DNA from: an uncultured Pelagibacteraceae bacterium
GTDB lineage: Bacteria; Pseudomonadota; Alphaproteobacteria; Pelagibacterales; Pelagibacteraceae
Length of the DNA: 64,000 bases
Reading direction: 5' to 3'
Assembly: GCA_902614975.1 (NCBI GenBank)
Contig: CACMND010000002.1
Location: forward strand, 1-64,000
A program made the position numbers and the translations under genes. Below the pieces are notes generated by a model. That model was not told the DNA's origin, did no database searches, and worked only from the letters and a program-made list of their open reading frames with translations. Positions 37,295 through 46,795 of this stretch are shown here, in pieces (the stretch's first letter is position 1; each line of letters starts with the position of its first letter).

Positions 37295-39532
37295 ATGAGT
37301 GCGGAATTTCATAAAAGCAAAACATTTAAATCAGCAGAATTAAGTAAGTGCCCTTTTACGGGCGCAGGTACACCAGCAAAATTTAGCGCTGGTAGAGGAC
37401 AAACAAATAGAGATTTTTGGCCAAATAGTTTGAATTTGAAAATTTTAAGTCAGCACTCGAATTTATCAAATCCAATGGAGAAAAAATTTAATTATTCTAA
37501 AGAATTTAAAAAACTGAATTACAAAGCACTCAAAAAAGATTTAAACAAATTAATGACTGATTCACAAGATTGGTGGCCAGCAGATTACGGTCATTATGGT
37601 CCTTTATTTATTAGATTAGCATGGCACGCAGCAGGTACATACAGAACAGGTGATGGTAGAGGGGGAGCTGGAACAGGTAATCAAAGGTTTGCACCGTTAA
37701 ATGCTTGGCCTGATAATGTAAATCTAGATAAAGCTAGATTACTTTTGTGGCCAATAAAACAAAAATATGGAAAAAGAATTTCTTGGGCAGATTTATTTAT
37801 ACTAGTTGGAAATGTAGCATTAGAATCTATGGGCTTTAAAACGTTCGGTTTTGGAGCCGGAAGAACTGATATCTGGGAACCAGAAGATGATATTTACTGG
37901 GGTTCAGAAAAAGAAATGTTAGGTGTTAAGAGATACAGCGGAAAAAGAGATCTTGAACAACCTTTGGGGGCTTCTCATATGGGATTAATTTATGTAAATC
38001 CACAAGGTCCAGATTTTAATCCAGACCCATTGAAAGCAGCTCATGATATTAGAGAAACATTTGGACGAATGGCAATGAATGATTATGAAACAGTTGCACT
38101 TGTTGCTGGTGGTCATACTTTTGGAAAATCTCATGGTGCTGCACCTGAATCGCACAAAGGACCTGATCCAGAAGCATCAAGAATTCAAGATCAAGCAACT
38201 GGTTGGAATAGTAATTACAAATCAGGAAAAGGTGTACACGCAATAAGTAGTGGTATTGAAGGGGCATGGACACAAACACCAACACAATGGGATATGGGTT
38301 ACTTTGATTGTTTATTTAACCATGAATGGGAATTGACAAAAGGACCTGCTGGAGCATTTCAATGGACTCCAAAAAAGAATGGCCAGAGAATTAAAATGGT
38401 TCCAGATGCTCATGATAAAAGTAAAATGCATCCTCCAATGATGCAAACAACTGATTTATCTTTAAGAATGGATAAAAGTTATGGACCAATTTCAAAACAT
38501 TTTTATCAAAATCCAGATGAATTTGCTGATGCATTTGCAAGAGCTTGGTTTAAGCTTACTCATAGAGACATGGGACCAAGAGCATGTTATTTGGGTAGCG
38601 AAGTACCAAAAGAACAATTAATTTGGCAAGATCCTATAGATAAACCAAAATATAAACTTAAAGCAAAAGATATAAGAGATTTAAAATCAAAGCTTTCAAA
38701 ATCAAAAATCTCTGTTTCTGATTTAGTTTCTACGGCTTGGGCTTCTGCTTCTACATACAGAGGTTCTGACAAAAGAGGTGGAGCAAACGGAGCAAGAATT
38801 ATGCTTGAACCTCAAAGAAGTTGGAAAGTCAATAACCCTAAAAAACTTTCAAAGGTTATTAAAGCTTTACAAAAAATTAAGAAAAAATTTGATAAAAATA
38901 AAAAATCAGTCTCAATGGCGGATCTTATAGTATTAGGTGGAAATGTAGGAATAGAGATGGCAGCAAAAAAAGCTGGTCACAAAATTCAAGTTCCATTTAA
39001 CCCAGGAAGAGGAGATGCTAGACAAGATCAGACAGACATAAATTCATTTGGATTACTTGAGCCGCAAGCGGATGGTTTTAGAAACTACATGAAAAAGGGT
39101 AAATCCAATGTTTCAGCTGAGGAAAAATTAATTGATAAGGCACAATTAATGGGATTAACGGCACCTGAGATGACAGTTCTTGTAGGAGGAATGAGAGTTT
39201 TAGATACAAACTATGATAGTTCTAAAAATGGAGTTTTTACAAAAAAACCTGGAACTCTATCAACAGATTATTTTGTAAATCTTCTTGATATGAGTACCAC
39301 TTGGAAAGAAACTGACAAATCTGAACAATATTTTGTTGGTAAAGATAGAAAGTCTAAAAAAACTAAGTGGAAAGGTTCAAGAGTTGACCTTATTTTTGGT
39401 TCAAATTCTCAATTAAGAGCATTAGCTGAAGTCTATGCCTGCAAAGACTCATCTGACAAATTTGTTAAAGACTTTGTATCTGCATGGGTCAAAGTGATGA
39501 ATGCAGATAGATTTGATTTAAGATTAAACTAG
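37295..39532 (+). CDS. katG: catalase-peroxidase KatG
   Basis: 745 residues, the normal two-domain KatG. The distal haem pocket is [18 protein letters not shown] with R107, W110 and H111. The tyrosine of the Met-Tyr-Trp cross-link is in [11 protein letters not shown] and the proximal histidine in [12 protein letters not shown]. The second, haem-free copy starts near residue 450. It destroys hydrogen peroxide and has peroxidase activity. KatG is patchy among streamlined marine bacteria, many of which depend on neighbours for peroxide removal. Two Irr-type operators overlap its promoter. It probably leads an operon with the hydroxylase and DUF2061 genes. Confidence 0.98.
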   Translation: MSAEFHKSKTFKSAELSKCPFTGAGTPAKFSAGRGQTNRDFWPNSLNLKILSQHSNLSNPMEKKFNYSKEFKKLNYKALKKDLNKLMTDSQDWWPADYGHYGPLFIRLAWHAAGTYRTGDGRGGAGTGNQRFAPLNAWPDNVNLDKARLLLWPIKQKYGKRISWADLFILVGNVALESMGFKTFGFGAGRTDIWEPEDDIYWGSEKEMLGVKRYSGKRDLEQPLGASHMGLIYVNPQGPDFNPDPLKAAHDIRETFGRMAMNDYETVALVAGGHTFGKSHGAAPESHKGPDPEASRIQDQATGWNSNYKSGKGVHAISSGIEGAWTQTPTQWDMGYFDCLFNHEWELTKGPAGAFQWTPKKNGQRIKMVPDAHDKSKMHPPMMQTTDLSLRMDKSYGPISKHFYQNPDEFADAFARAWFKLTHRDMGPRACYLGSEVPKEQLIWQDPIDKPKYKLKAKDIRDLKSKLSKSKISVSDLVSTAWASASTYRGSDKRGGANGARIMLEPQRSWKVNNPKKLSKVIKALQKIKKKFDKNKKSVSMADLIVLGGNVGIEMAAKKAGHKIQVPFNPGRGDARQDQTDINSFGLLEPQADGFRNYMKKGKSNVSAEEKLIDKAQLMGLTAPEMTVLVGGMRVLDTNYDSSKNGVFTKKPGTLSTDYFVNLLDMSTTWKETDKSEQYFVGKDRKSKKTKWKGSRVDLIFGSNSQLRALAEVYACKDSSDKFVKDFVSAWVKVMNADRFDLRLN

Positions 39533-39551
39533 TATTAAGGAAAGCGGAAAA

Positions 39552-40148
39552 ATGACATCACTATCGTTCGAAGACTTTTATAAAGTTCCTGAAATTAAGT
39601 TTGATATAAATAGATTGCGAAATGACCTAAATTTAATTTTAGAGAAAAAGAAATTTAATTCGCCAGGTGTTACTCACTTTGGTGCAATTCCTCTAAATCA
39701 AATTCCAAATAACAAAGACTCTATAGAAGGGAACAATATCAGAGGTAGATATTGGACTATTGCAGATGAGACAGGCAAAGAAGTTTCAAGAGATATTGAT
39801 ATTGATGAATCGAAATATACTCAGTTGATACCGGAGTTCGAGAAAACTTATTTTAAAGAGGTTTATGAAATTCTTAGTAAAAAATTTAAACTAGGAAGAG
39901 TAAGGCTTTTATTAAAAGAGCCAAGATCAACGCTAAGCTGGCACAAAGATCCAGAGTGTAGATTGCATATTCCGATAGTAACTAATGCAGGTTGTTCAAT
40001 GGTCATTGAAAATGTTGCAAAACATTTGCCTGCAGATGGACATGTATGGATTACTAACAATACAAAGTATCATAACTTTTTTAATGGAGGAGAACAGGCT
40101 AGAGTTCACTTAGTTGCTTGTGTTCTTGAAAGCCCGTTTAAAGAATAA
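39552..40148 (+). CDS. aspartyl/asparaginyl beta-hydroxylase-like 2OG oxygenase
   Basis: 198 residues. The C-terminal half has the AspH-type pattern: STLSWHKDPECRLHIPIVT with the first iron histidine, followed by WITNNTKYHNFFNGGEQARVHLV with the second histidine and the 2OG-binding arginine. The first 80 residues are an extra domain I do not recognise. No signal peptide is seen, so it is cytoplasmic; its substrate, a protein side chain or small molecule, is unknown. It follows katG by 19 bases with an AAGGAAAG ribosome site and shares a TAATG junction with the next gene. Confidence 0.78.
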   Translation: MTSLSFEDFYKVPEIKFDINRLRNDLNLILEKKKFNSPGVTHFGAIPLNQIPNNKDSIEGNNIRGRYWTIADETGKEVSRDIDIDESKYTQLIPEFEKTYFKEVYEILSKKFKLGRVRLLLKEPRSTLSWHKDPECRLHIPIVTNAGCSMVIENVAKHLPADGHVWITNNTKYHNFFNGGEQARVHLVACVLESPFKE

Positions 40149-40390
40149 TGGAAGTTACCAACGGTATTTTTAAAGCTGCCGGTCAGATTTATTCCAATAA
40201 CAGAGGCTCTATTTTAAGAACAATTGTTTATACAGTTGGTCATTTTGCAATTGCTATAACTGTTTTGATGTTAGTAGCTGATGTATCTTTTATGATAGCT
40301 TTGACCGATGCAATTGTAGAACCAATTGCCAATTCTATTTGGTATTTCATTTTAGATAAGTGGTGGGCAAGTAGATCAAAAAGTAAATAA
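40148..40390 (+). CDS. DUF2061 small membrane protein
   Basis: 80 residues. SILRTIVYTVGHFAIAITVLM and the second hydrophobic stretch ALTDAIVEPIANSIWYFILDKWW match the DUF2061 family of small two-span membrane proteins. Family function is unknown. Its start overlaps the hydroxylase stop by one base (TAATG), which favours translational coupling and places it in the katG transcript. Confidence 0.8.
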   Translation: MEVTNGIFKAAGQIYSNNRGSILRTIVYTVGHFAIAITVLMLVADVSFMIALTDAIVEPIANSIWYFILDKWWASRSKSK

Positions 40391-40401
40391 TAATCATTAT
40401 C
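40389..40401. promoter_or_regulatory. Fur-box-like palindrome AATAATCATTATC
   Basis: This 13-mer matches 12 of 13 positions of the core GATAATnATTATC of the E. coli Fur box. It overlaps the stop of the DUF2061 gene and is the first of three related palindromes before the cysteine-rich gene. In AT-rich DNA such a match can arise by chance. Confidence 0.35.
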
Positions 40402-40442
40402 AATAAGTATTTAAGAAAAATTTAATAAGGATAATTAGTAGT

Positions 40443-40490
40443 AATAATAATTATTCGCAAAAAAAATGCGTAAATAATAATTATTCGCAA
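40443..40490. repeat. two 18-bp direct repeats with Fur-type palindromes
   Basis: AATAATAATTATTCGCAA occurs at 40443-40460 and 40473-40490, exactly 30 bases apart. Each copy contains the perfect 6-1-6 palindrome AATAAT-A-ATTATT. Between them, TTCGCA and TGCGTA could also form a short hairpin. The spacing and placement before the cysteine-rich gene suggest binding sites for a Fur-family protein. Confidence 0.55.
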
Positions 40491-40534
40491 GGATATTTGT
40501 TGAAAATAATTTTTTCATATTTAATTTTTAATAT

Positions 40535-40714
40535 ATGCAAATAGAAAATTATAATTGTAAAAAATGTGGATTAACAATTTCCTCAACTTGTTCCAAGTGT
40601 GATAAAATAGTTGATGTTGAAGTCCTTGATGATGGTTGCATAGTTCAAAAGACTAAATGTGTTGATTGTGCAAATGCTCCAGTGATCAAAGACGTATGTG
40701 TCCAACAAAAATAA
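40535..40714 (+). CDS. small cysteine-rich protein (zinc-ribbon-like)
   Basis: 59 residues with eight cysteines: CKKC at 8-11, CSKC at 19-22, C35, CVDC at 42-45 and C55. Three CxxC pairs are typical of zinc-ribbon or other metal-binding modules. There is no signal peptide or membrane segment, so it is cytoplasmic. The ATG has no obvious Shine-Dalgarno. It lies behind the array of Fur-type palindromes and after the katG group, so a role in metal storage, sensing or as a small adaptor is plausible but unproven. I do not recognise a named family. Confidence 0.65.
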   Translation: MQIENYNCKKCGLTISSTCSKCDKIVDVEVLDDGCIVQKTKCVDCANAPVIKDVCVQQK

Positions 40715-40740
40715 TTAGTAAATACATATAATTCAAAAGG

Positions 40741-41193
40741 TTAGTTGATTTTTCCCCAGAGATTTTCTTCATCAACCCACCCTTTAAAACTTTTTGTTTC
40801 TACTAAACACCAATTTCTCTCACATTTTTTTACTAACAGTAATCTTCCAGCCTCTATTTTAGCCAAGGGTTTAGAAAATTTAGTTGGTTTTTTGAAAAGA
40901 ATTTTATTTGATACAGTTATAAATGATTTTGATTGCTTCAATTGAGAAATATGTATCCACCCACCATTCTTTTTATTGTCAATTATTCTTCTAAAATTTT
41001 CTTTTTTATCAATCACTTTTACCGGCAAGTTTATTTTCTTGTAAATATACTTTATTGGATAATCAAAACTTGGGCCATATCTTACGTTTACCTTATCATT
41101 TTTAAGCATTAAAAATTTTTCATTATTTTCAGAAATGGCGTTAGAGGTAAAAAATATAATGATTAAAATCTTGAAGATTAATTGCACAAACAA
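40741..41193 (-). CDS. SH3-domain protein, exported
   Basis: 150 residues. An N-terminal signal segment (LIFKILIIIFFTSNAIS) precedes two bacterial SH3-like repeats: VNVRYGPSFDYPIKYIY...GGWIHISQLK and ILFKKPTKFSKPLAKI...CLVETKSFKGWVDEENLWG. Such periplasmic SH3 proteins often bind peptidoglycan or assist its turnover. Its start overlaps the MoeB/ThiF-type gene by 16 bases. Confidence 0.8.
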   Translation of the reverse strand: MFVQLIFKILIIIFFTSNAISENNEKFLMLKNDKVNVRYGPSFDYPIKYIYKKINLPVKVIDKKENFRRIIDNKKNGGWIHISQLKQSKSFITVSNKILFKKPTKFSKPLAKIEAGRLLLVKKCERNWCLVETKSFKGWVDEENLWGKIN

Positions 41194-41930
41194 CCTTTTT
41201 TTTTAGTAAATTTTATTTTTCTAAATTCAAGTTTTTTCAGATTAACAATCAGAATTGATGAGTGAAGACTTTTATCTGACGAAATTATGTTTTTTAAAAC
41301 TTCATTTGCTTGCATACTCCCAATTATATTTGATGTAGTTCCTAATATTCCTTCACTTTCACAATTTAAAACTTCATCAGTTGGTTCTGATTGATAAAAG
41401 CACTTTAAACATGGACTTGATTTATTGTTAAAATCAAATGAAAAAAGGTGTCCATCAAATTTGTTAATAGCACCAACTATTAATTTTCTTTTATATTTTA
41501 ATGAAAATTTATTTAGTAAAAATTTAGTTTTAAAATTATCTGTTCCATCTACAATTATATCGAAATCTTTTACAATTTTATTTAAATTTTTTTCTGATGC
41601 TTTTTCTTTTAAAATTTTGACTTTTACATCTCTGTTAATTAATTTTATTCTTCTTTTAAAGATATCAACCTTAAATTTTCCAACATCTTTTGAAGTATAC
41701 AAAATTTGTCTTTGAAGATTTGAAATATCTACTTTATCGTGATCAATAGCACCTATATACCCTACACCGCATCTAGCCAACAAATCTGCAACTGGACTAC
41801 CTAATCCACCAATTCCTACAATTAAAACTTTTGAATTAATTATTTTCTTTTGTCCTAATATACCAATATCCTTAAGTATTATTTGTCTAGAGTATCTCTC
41901 AAGCTTTCGTTTAGATAATGAATTTTTCAC
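41178..41930 (-). CDS. moeB: ThiF/MoeB/HesA-family adenylyltransferase (E1-like)
   Basis: 250 residues. The nucleotide-binding loop is VGIGGLGSPVADLLARCGVG, followed by DHDKVDISNLQRQILY and VDGTDNFKTKFLLN. Zinc cysteines appear as CLKC near residue 177 and GCLC at the C-terminus. It adenylates the C-terminal glycine of a ubiquitin-like sulphur carrier, MoaD or ThiS; neither partner is in the window, so MoeB and ThiF roles cannot be separated. It overlaps dut by four bases. Confidence 0.85.
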   Translation of the reverse strand: MKNSLSKRKLERYSRQIILKDIGILGQKKIINSKVLIVGIGGLGSPVADLLARCGVGYIGAIDHDKVDISNLQRQILYTSKDVGKFKVDIFKRRIKLINRDVKVKILKEKASEKNLNKIVKDFDIIVDGTDNFKTKFLLNKFSLKYKRKLIVGAINKFDGHLFSFDFNNKSSPCLKCFYQSEPTDEVLNCESEGILGTTSNIIGSMQANEVLKNIISSDKSLHSSILIVNLKKLEFRKIKFTKKKGCLCN

Positions 41931-42364
41931 TTACCTGTTGATCCAAATCCACCTGAACCTCTAATTGTCTCAGGCAAAGTTTCTACAGTTTCAAAATCTA
42001 CTTTTAGAATTGGCATTAATATCATTTGCGCAATCCTATCATCGTTATTTACTGTAAAGTCTTTATCTCCATGATTAAATAAAATTACTTTTATTTCTCC
42101 TCTATAGTCACTATCAATTGTTCCAGGAGTATTTAATACACTTATATTATTTTTAGCTGCCAAACCCGATCGCGGCCTGATCTGAACTTCGGTATCCTCA
42201 GGTATTGCAATGGATATACCTGTTGGCACTAAAGCATTTTCGCCTGGTTTAATTACTATTTTCTTTTCAATGAATGCAGTCAAATCTAGTCCAGATGATC
42301 CTGTTGTTTTATATTCTGGCAGTTTAACTTTCTTGTCTAATTTTTTAATTAAGACTTTCACCAT
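41927..42364 (-). CDS. dut: deoxyuridine triphosphatase
   Basis: 145 residues, trimeric dUTPase with all five motifs. SGLDLTAF is motif 1, IRPRSGLAAKN motif 2, NTPGTIDSDYRGEIKV motif 3 and RIAQMILMP motif 4. The P-loop-like tail RGSGGFGST is motif 5. It removes dUTP and supplies dUMP. It follows coaBC by four bases, a pairing conserved widely in bacteria. Confidence 0.97.
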   Translation of the reverse strand: MVKVLIKKLDKKVKLPEYKTTGSSGLDLTAFIEKKIVIKPGENALVPTGISIAIPEDTEVQIRPRSGLAAKNNISVLNTPGTIDSDYRGEIKVILFNHGDKDFTVNNDDRIAQMILMPILKVDFETVETLPETIRGSGGFGSTGK

Positions 42365-42368
42365 TAAG

Positions 42369-43568
42369 TTAATTAATCTGTTGAATTACTCTTTTGACTA
42401 TCTCTTCAGCGACCAATGATTTACTCATCTTTTCAAAATTTTCTTCAGGTTTATCTTTGTAAAATATAGAAATTTTATTAAAATCTGATCCAAATCCTAT
42501 AGTTTGATCTGAGACATCATTTGCAATTATCCAGTCACAATTTTTTTCATTCAACTTCTCCTTTGCATTTGTGGAGAGATTGTTTGTTTCTGCCGCAAAA
42601 CCAATTGTTATTTTTGGTCTTAATGAATTATGATTAGATATATGATTTAAAATATCTATATTTTTTTCTAGCTCTAAGTTAAATTCTTCATTCTTTTTAA
42701 TCTTTGTACTTTTATAATTTTTCACTTTAAAATCAGAAACAGCTGCAGAAAAAATAGCTACATCTGTTGGAAGATTATTTAAACTTTCTTTGAACATCTC
42801 TTCAGCCGTTTCAACACTTACAAAATTAACACCCTCCAAAGGTTTAATGCTTGTCTTTCCAGAAATAAGTGTCGTATCAAATCCATTATCTCTAAGACAT
42901 TTGGCTATTTCATATCCTTGTTTGCCACTGGATTTATTTGTAATAAATCTTACAGGATCAATATATTCATTAGTTGGTCCAGCAGTAACTAAAGCTTTTA
43001 ATTTTTTATTTTTGTCTAAATTAGAAAAATAATTTTTAAGCGTATTGACTATTTCATTTGGTTCTGTCATTTTTCCTTCACCATATTCACCACATGCCAT
43101 ATCTCCTATCTCTGGCCCAATAATCTTGTATCCAAAATTTTTTAATTTTAATATGTTTTCTTTAGTAGAAGGATGCTCCCACATTCTTACATTCATTGCT
43201 GGTGCTATAAATATTTGTTTGTTAGAGGCTAATAAAACAGTAGACGCCAAATTTTCTGCATTTCCTGAGGCTACTTTAGATATGGTATTAGCTGTAATTG
43301 GTGCAACTAATACTGCATCAGCCCATCTTGATAAAGATATATGGTCCATCTCAGCTTCGTTTTCTGCACTAAATATATCGTCATAAACTTTTTCTTGGGA
43401 AAGAGACGAAACAGATAATGGAGTTACAAATTCTTTTGCATTTTTTGTTAATATAGTTTTTACATGAGCACCATTTTTCTTAAATAATCTTATTAACTCA
43501 AGGCTTTTATAAGCAGAAATTCCACCACATATAATTAACAGTATTTTTTTATTCTCAAAATAATTCAT
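42369..43568 (-). CDS. coaBC: bifunctional phosphopantothenoylcysteine decarboxylase/synthetase
   Basis: 399 residues. The CoaC flavoprotein half (1-190) has ILLIICGGISAYKSLELIR, PAMNVRMWEHPST and the substrate-clamp ACGEYGEGKM. The CoaB half has TAGPTNEYIDPVRFITNKSSG and IFSAAVSDFKVKNY. It makes 4'-phosphopantetheine from phosphopantothenate and cysteine for coenzyme A. Confidence 0.97.
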   Translation of the reverse strand: MNYFENKKILLIICGGISAYKSLELIRLFKKNGAHVKTILTKNAKEFVTPLSVSSLSQEKVYDDIFSAENEAEMDHISLSRWADAVLVAPITANTISKVASGNAENLASTVLLASNKQIFIAPAMNVRMWEHPSTKENILKLKNFGYKIIGPEIGDMACGEYGEGKMTEPNEIVNTLKNYFSNLDKNKKLKALVTAGPTNEYIDPVRFITNKSSGKQGYEIAKCLRDNGFDTTLISGKTSIKPLEGVNFVSVETAEEMFKESLNNLPTDVAIFSAAVSDFKVKNYKSTKIKKNEEFNLELEKNIDILNHISNHNSLRPKITIGFAAETNNLSTNAKEKLNEKNCDWIIANDVSDQTIGFGSDFNKISIFYKDKPEENFEKMSKSLVAEEIVKRVIQQIN

Positions 43569-43576
43569 CGTCGAGA

Positions 43577-45154
43577 TTAAAATACTACTAATCCTAAAAT
43601 TACAAGTAATAATAAACCAATGATTGATTGATTTCTGAAAGCTACCATTTCATTTTTTTTTGTATTTAGATCATTATACGTATTAGTATTTTGTGGAATT
43701 TGTCCACTTGCAAGAAATGTTAATGCTTGGTTTGCTTTATCCATTATTTGCGGCATTTCTGGTAATCTTTTTATAACTTCTGCAGAATTTTTTAGAGTTT
43801 CATTTAATGTTGTTATAGGATCTTTTGTTTCTTTAAGCCATTTTTCAAGAACAGGTCTTGACGTTTCCCAAATGTTTGTTTCTGGATTTAATCTTCTTGC
43901 AACACCTTCAACTACTACCATGGTTTTCTGTAGCATGAGCAATTGTGGTTGAGTTTGCATATTAAATTTTTCTGTCACATCAAAAAGCTGTTTGAGTAGT
44001 TTACCGCCAGATATATCTTTAATTGACTGACCAAATATTGGCTCTCCTATTGATCTTAGTGCTTGGGCGAGATCATCAACAGGCACTTCTTTTGGAACTA
44101 AACCTGCAGCCAAATGAACTTCAGCCACTTTTTTATAATCTCGTTTAATAAATCCATATAAAATCTCAGCAAGAAATTTTTTACTCAAATCATCGAGCCT
44201 TCCCATTATACCAAAATCGATAGGAACTATTTGACCAGTATTATTTATAAAAATGTTACCCTGATGCATATCTGCATGAAAAAAACCATCTCTAACAGCA
44301 TGTCTTAGAAAATGTTGAATAATATCTGATGCAATTTTTTTGGTATCTATATTTCTTTTTTCTAACTCTTCTGTTTCTCTTATAGAGACACCTTCAATCC
44401 AGTCTAAAGTCATTACATTTTCACTTGTAAAATTCCAATAAATTCTAGGAACTTGAAATCCACTGTCATTCTTAGTGTTTTCAGAATACTCATTAGCTGC
44501 AGCGGCTTCAAATCTTAAATCCATTTCTAAATTGGTTATTTCTTTTAGCAAATAAACAACCTCAACTAATTTAAGTCTTTTTGTCTTTTTGATAATTGAC
44601 TCAGTTAAAAAAGCAAAAAGCATCAAAGCATCAATTTCTTCGTTAAATATTTTTTTTATATTTGGTCGTAAAACTTTTATAGCCACATCTTTAATTGTGC
44701 CATTATCATTTATTTGCGCTTTATGAACTTGAGCAATAGATGCTGCCGCAACTGGTTCTGATAGATTTATAATTGAATTAAAATTATCTTCCCCTAGATC
44801 TTTTTTGATTATTTCTTTAGTTATAGATAATTCAAAGGGAGGCAAACGATCTTGTAAACTTTCAAGTTGCTTTGATAACTTTTCTCCAATTATATCTGGT
44901 CTAGTTGCTAGAAATTGACCTAATTTAATGAATGTTGTACCCATAGATTGCAAGGAGTTTGATAATCTTTCACCTTCGGTTTCATTTACAAAAGAATTAT
45001 CTTTTTTTGAAAATGATAAAGACAACAAATAGAATAAAATTTTTATTCCAATCGGTGGATTATGAAACTTTGTGAATATACTTAAAGCGTCAGATTTTGC
45101 TAATTTCCTTCCAAGCTTAAAAAGTATGTATAATTTTTTAATCATATTTTCCAA
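43577..45154 (-). CDS. ubiB: UbiB-family atypical kinase, ubiquinone biosynthesis
   Basis: 525 residues. TFIKLGQFLATRPD carries the KxGQ motif, PVAAASIAQVHKAQ the alanine-rich loop that replaces the usual P-loop, and HADMHQGNIFI plus VPIDFGIMGRL the catalytic and metal residues. Two hydrophobic helices at the C-terminus anchor it. UbiB supports ubiquinone synthesis, probably by handling lipid intermediates. It overlaps ubiE by 13 bases. Confidence 0.96.
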   Translation of the reverse strand: MENMIKKLYILFKLGRKLAKSDALSIFTKFHNPPIGIKILFYLLSLSFSKKDNSFVNETEGERLSNSLQSMGTTFIKLGQFLATRPDIIGEKLSKQLESLQDRLPPFELSITKEIIKKDLGEDNFNSIINLSEPVAAASIAQVHKAQINDNGTIKDVAIKVLRPNIKKIFNEEIDALMLFAFLTESIIKKTKRLKLVEVVYLLKEITNLEMDLRFEAAAANEYSENTKNDSGFQVPRIYWNFTSENVMTLDWIEGVSIRETEELEKRNIDTKKIASDIIQHFLRHAVRDGFFHADMHQGNIFINNTGQIVPIDFGIMGRLDDLSKKFLAEILYGFIKRDYKKVAEVHLAAGLVPKEVPVDDLAQALRSIGEPIFGQSIKDISGGKLLKQLFDVTEKFNMQTQPQLLMLQKTMVVVEGVARRLNPETNIWETSRPVLEKWLKETKDPITTLNETLKNSAEVIKRLPEMPQIMDKANQALTFLASGQIPQNTNTYNDLNTKKNEMVAFRNQSIIGLLLLVILGLVVF

Positions 45155-45849
45155 CCTGAATGAATAGCGACTACTCCACCAGAAAAGTTTCTATATTCAC
45201 ATTTAATAAAATTATTTTTCTCCATTAAACCCTTTAATTCCTCTTGATTAACAAATTCTTGGATACTTTTTATTAGATATTCATAAGGCTCTTTTTCACC
45301 AACCACAAATTTTCCTATTTCTGGAATTAATTTAGAGTATCTTTTATAGATTAAATCTAAGTTTAAATTTTGAATTTTTGAAAATTCTAAACAAAAAAAT
45401 CTACCTCCTGACTTTAAAACTCTGTACGCTTCACTTAAGGATTTATTAATATTTTTTGTATTTCTTAAACCAAAACTGATTGTGTAATAATCACATGAAT
45501 TAGACTTTAAAGGTAATTTCTCTGCCGATCCCTTAATCCACTTAATATTTTTGTAATTTGATAGTCTATTTTTTCCCTTTTTCATCATTCCTTCATTGGG
45601 ATCAATACAAAATAATTCTATATTTTTATTTGAACTATTATCGATAAAAAGTTTTGCTATATCACCTGTGCCACATGCAACATCCGCTAGAATTTTATTT
45701 TTACCTGGGTTCATCCAATTTATTAAATTTCTTTTCCATATTCTATGAACTCCAAGTGACATCAAATCATTCATGATGTCGTATTTATCATAAACTTTAT
45801 CAAACACACCTTGGACTAGACCTTTTTTATTTTGAAGATATTGTTGCAT
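45142..45849 (-). CDS. ubiE: ubiquinone/menaquinone C-methyltransferase UbiE
   Basis: 235 residues. VFDKVYDKYDIMNDLMSLGVHRIWK at the N-terminus, the SAM loop ADVACGTGDIAKLF, and YYTISFGLRNTKNINKSL identify UbiE/COQ5. It C-methylates the ring of the quinone precursor. With ubiB here and coq7 further right, the window holds three ubiquinone genes. Its start is 32 bases from the divergent mutM, in a gap holding a 14-base AT palindrome. Confidence 0.95.
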   Translation of the reverse strand: MQQYLQNKKGLVQGVFDKVYDKYDIMNDLMSLGVHRIWKRNLINWMNPGKNKILADVACGTGDIAKLFIDNSSNKNIELFCIDPNEGMMKKGKNRLSNYKNIKWIKGSAEKLPLKSNSCDYYTISFGLRNTKNINKSLSEAYRVLKSGGRFFCLEFSKIQNLNLDLIYKRYSKLIPEIGKFVVGEKEPYEYLIKSIQEFVNQEELKGLMEKNNFIKCEYRNFSGGVVAIHSGWKI

Positions 45850-45881
45850 AAAATAAATAATATTAATTAATATAATAATAA

Positions 45882-46745
45882 ATGCCAGAATTGCCAGAAG
45901 TAGAAGTTGTTAAAGAGTCACTAAGTAGAACAATAACAGGAAAAAAAATAAAAAAAGTAAGTATAAAGAATAGGAATTTAAGGTACAAAATAAAAAAAGG
46001 TTTTGAAACAAGACTTCAATCAAAATCAATAAAAAAAGTTAGGAGGTTTTCAAAATATATCATACTAGTTTTAAATGATGAAAAATTTTGCTTAATTCAT
46101 CTTGGAATGTCTGGCACTATACATCTCTTAAGAAAAAATATTTTAAATCAAAAAACAAATGCAAGTTTTTATCATAGTCCTTATTTGCCAAAAAAACATA
46201 ACCATGTATTTTTGGAATTTGATAACATAAAAATTATATATAATGATCCCAGAAGATTTGGTTATTTCAAATTATTTGAAAATAAGAATAATTTAGAAAA
46301 TTTTATAAATAACTATGGTCCTGAGCCTTTTTCTTCAAAATTTAATCTCAACTACTTAAAAAAATATTTTTATAAAAAGAAAAAGAATATAAAAAATTTT
46401 CTCTTAGATCAAAAGTTTGTTTCAGGTTTGGGGAATATTTATGCAAGTGAAATTTTATTCAGCTCTAAAATAAATCCAAAAAAAAAAGCAAAATCTTTAA
46501 GTGAAAACGATTGTATTAATATTATTAAATATTCAAGAAAAATTTTAAATTTAGCGATAAAAAAAGGAGGGTCTAGTATTAGAGATTTCAAAAATATAGT
46601 TGGTAAAAATGGATCTTTTCAAGATAACTTTAAAGTATACAATAGAGAAAATAAGAGTTGTCTTTCACCAGGATGCAAAGGGACAATAAAAAAAAAATTT
46701 ATCACTAATAGATCAACATTTTTTTGTAATATTTGTCAAAAATAA
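45882..46745 (+). CDS. mutM: formamidopyrimidine-DNA glycosylase
   Basis: 287 residues. It begins MPELPEVEVV with the catalytic Pro and Glu, contains HLGMSGTIHLL, NDPRRFGYF and QKFVSGLGNIYASEILF, and ends with a zinc finger whose cysteines are in SCLSPGCKGTI and FFCNICQK. It excises 8-oxoguanine and FaPy lesions. With nth it forms the oxidative base repair capacity of this window. Its stop lies about 50 bases before rpsT. Confidence 0.97.
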   Translation: MPELPEVEVVKESLSRTITGKKIKKVSIKNRNLRYKIKKGFETRLQSKSIKKVRRFSKYIILVLNDEKFCLIHLGMSGTIHLLRKNILNQKTNASFYHSPYLPKKHNHVFLEFDNIKIIYNDPRRFGYFKLFENKNNLENFINNYGPEPFSSKFNLNYLKKYFYKKKKNIKNFLLDQKFVSGLGNIYASEILFSSKINPKKKAKSLSENDCINIIKYSRKILNLAIKKGGSSIRDFKNIVGKNGSFQDNFKVYNRENKSCLSPGCKGTIKKKFITNRSTFFCNICQK

Positions 46746-46795
46746 AAAATTATTATATTGACCGTATAAATTTCTCGTTATATACAATCGCGCTT

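Noticed and set aside
45860-45873. Perfect 14-base palindrome ATATTAATTAATAT between ubiE and mutM
   Set aside because: Made only of A and T in an AT-rich gap, with no second copy seen near other genes; chance is a sufficient explanation.
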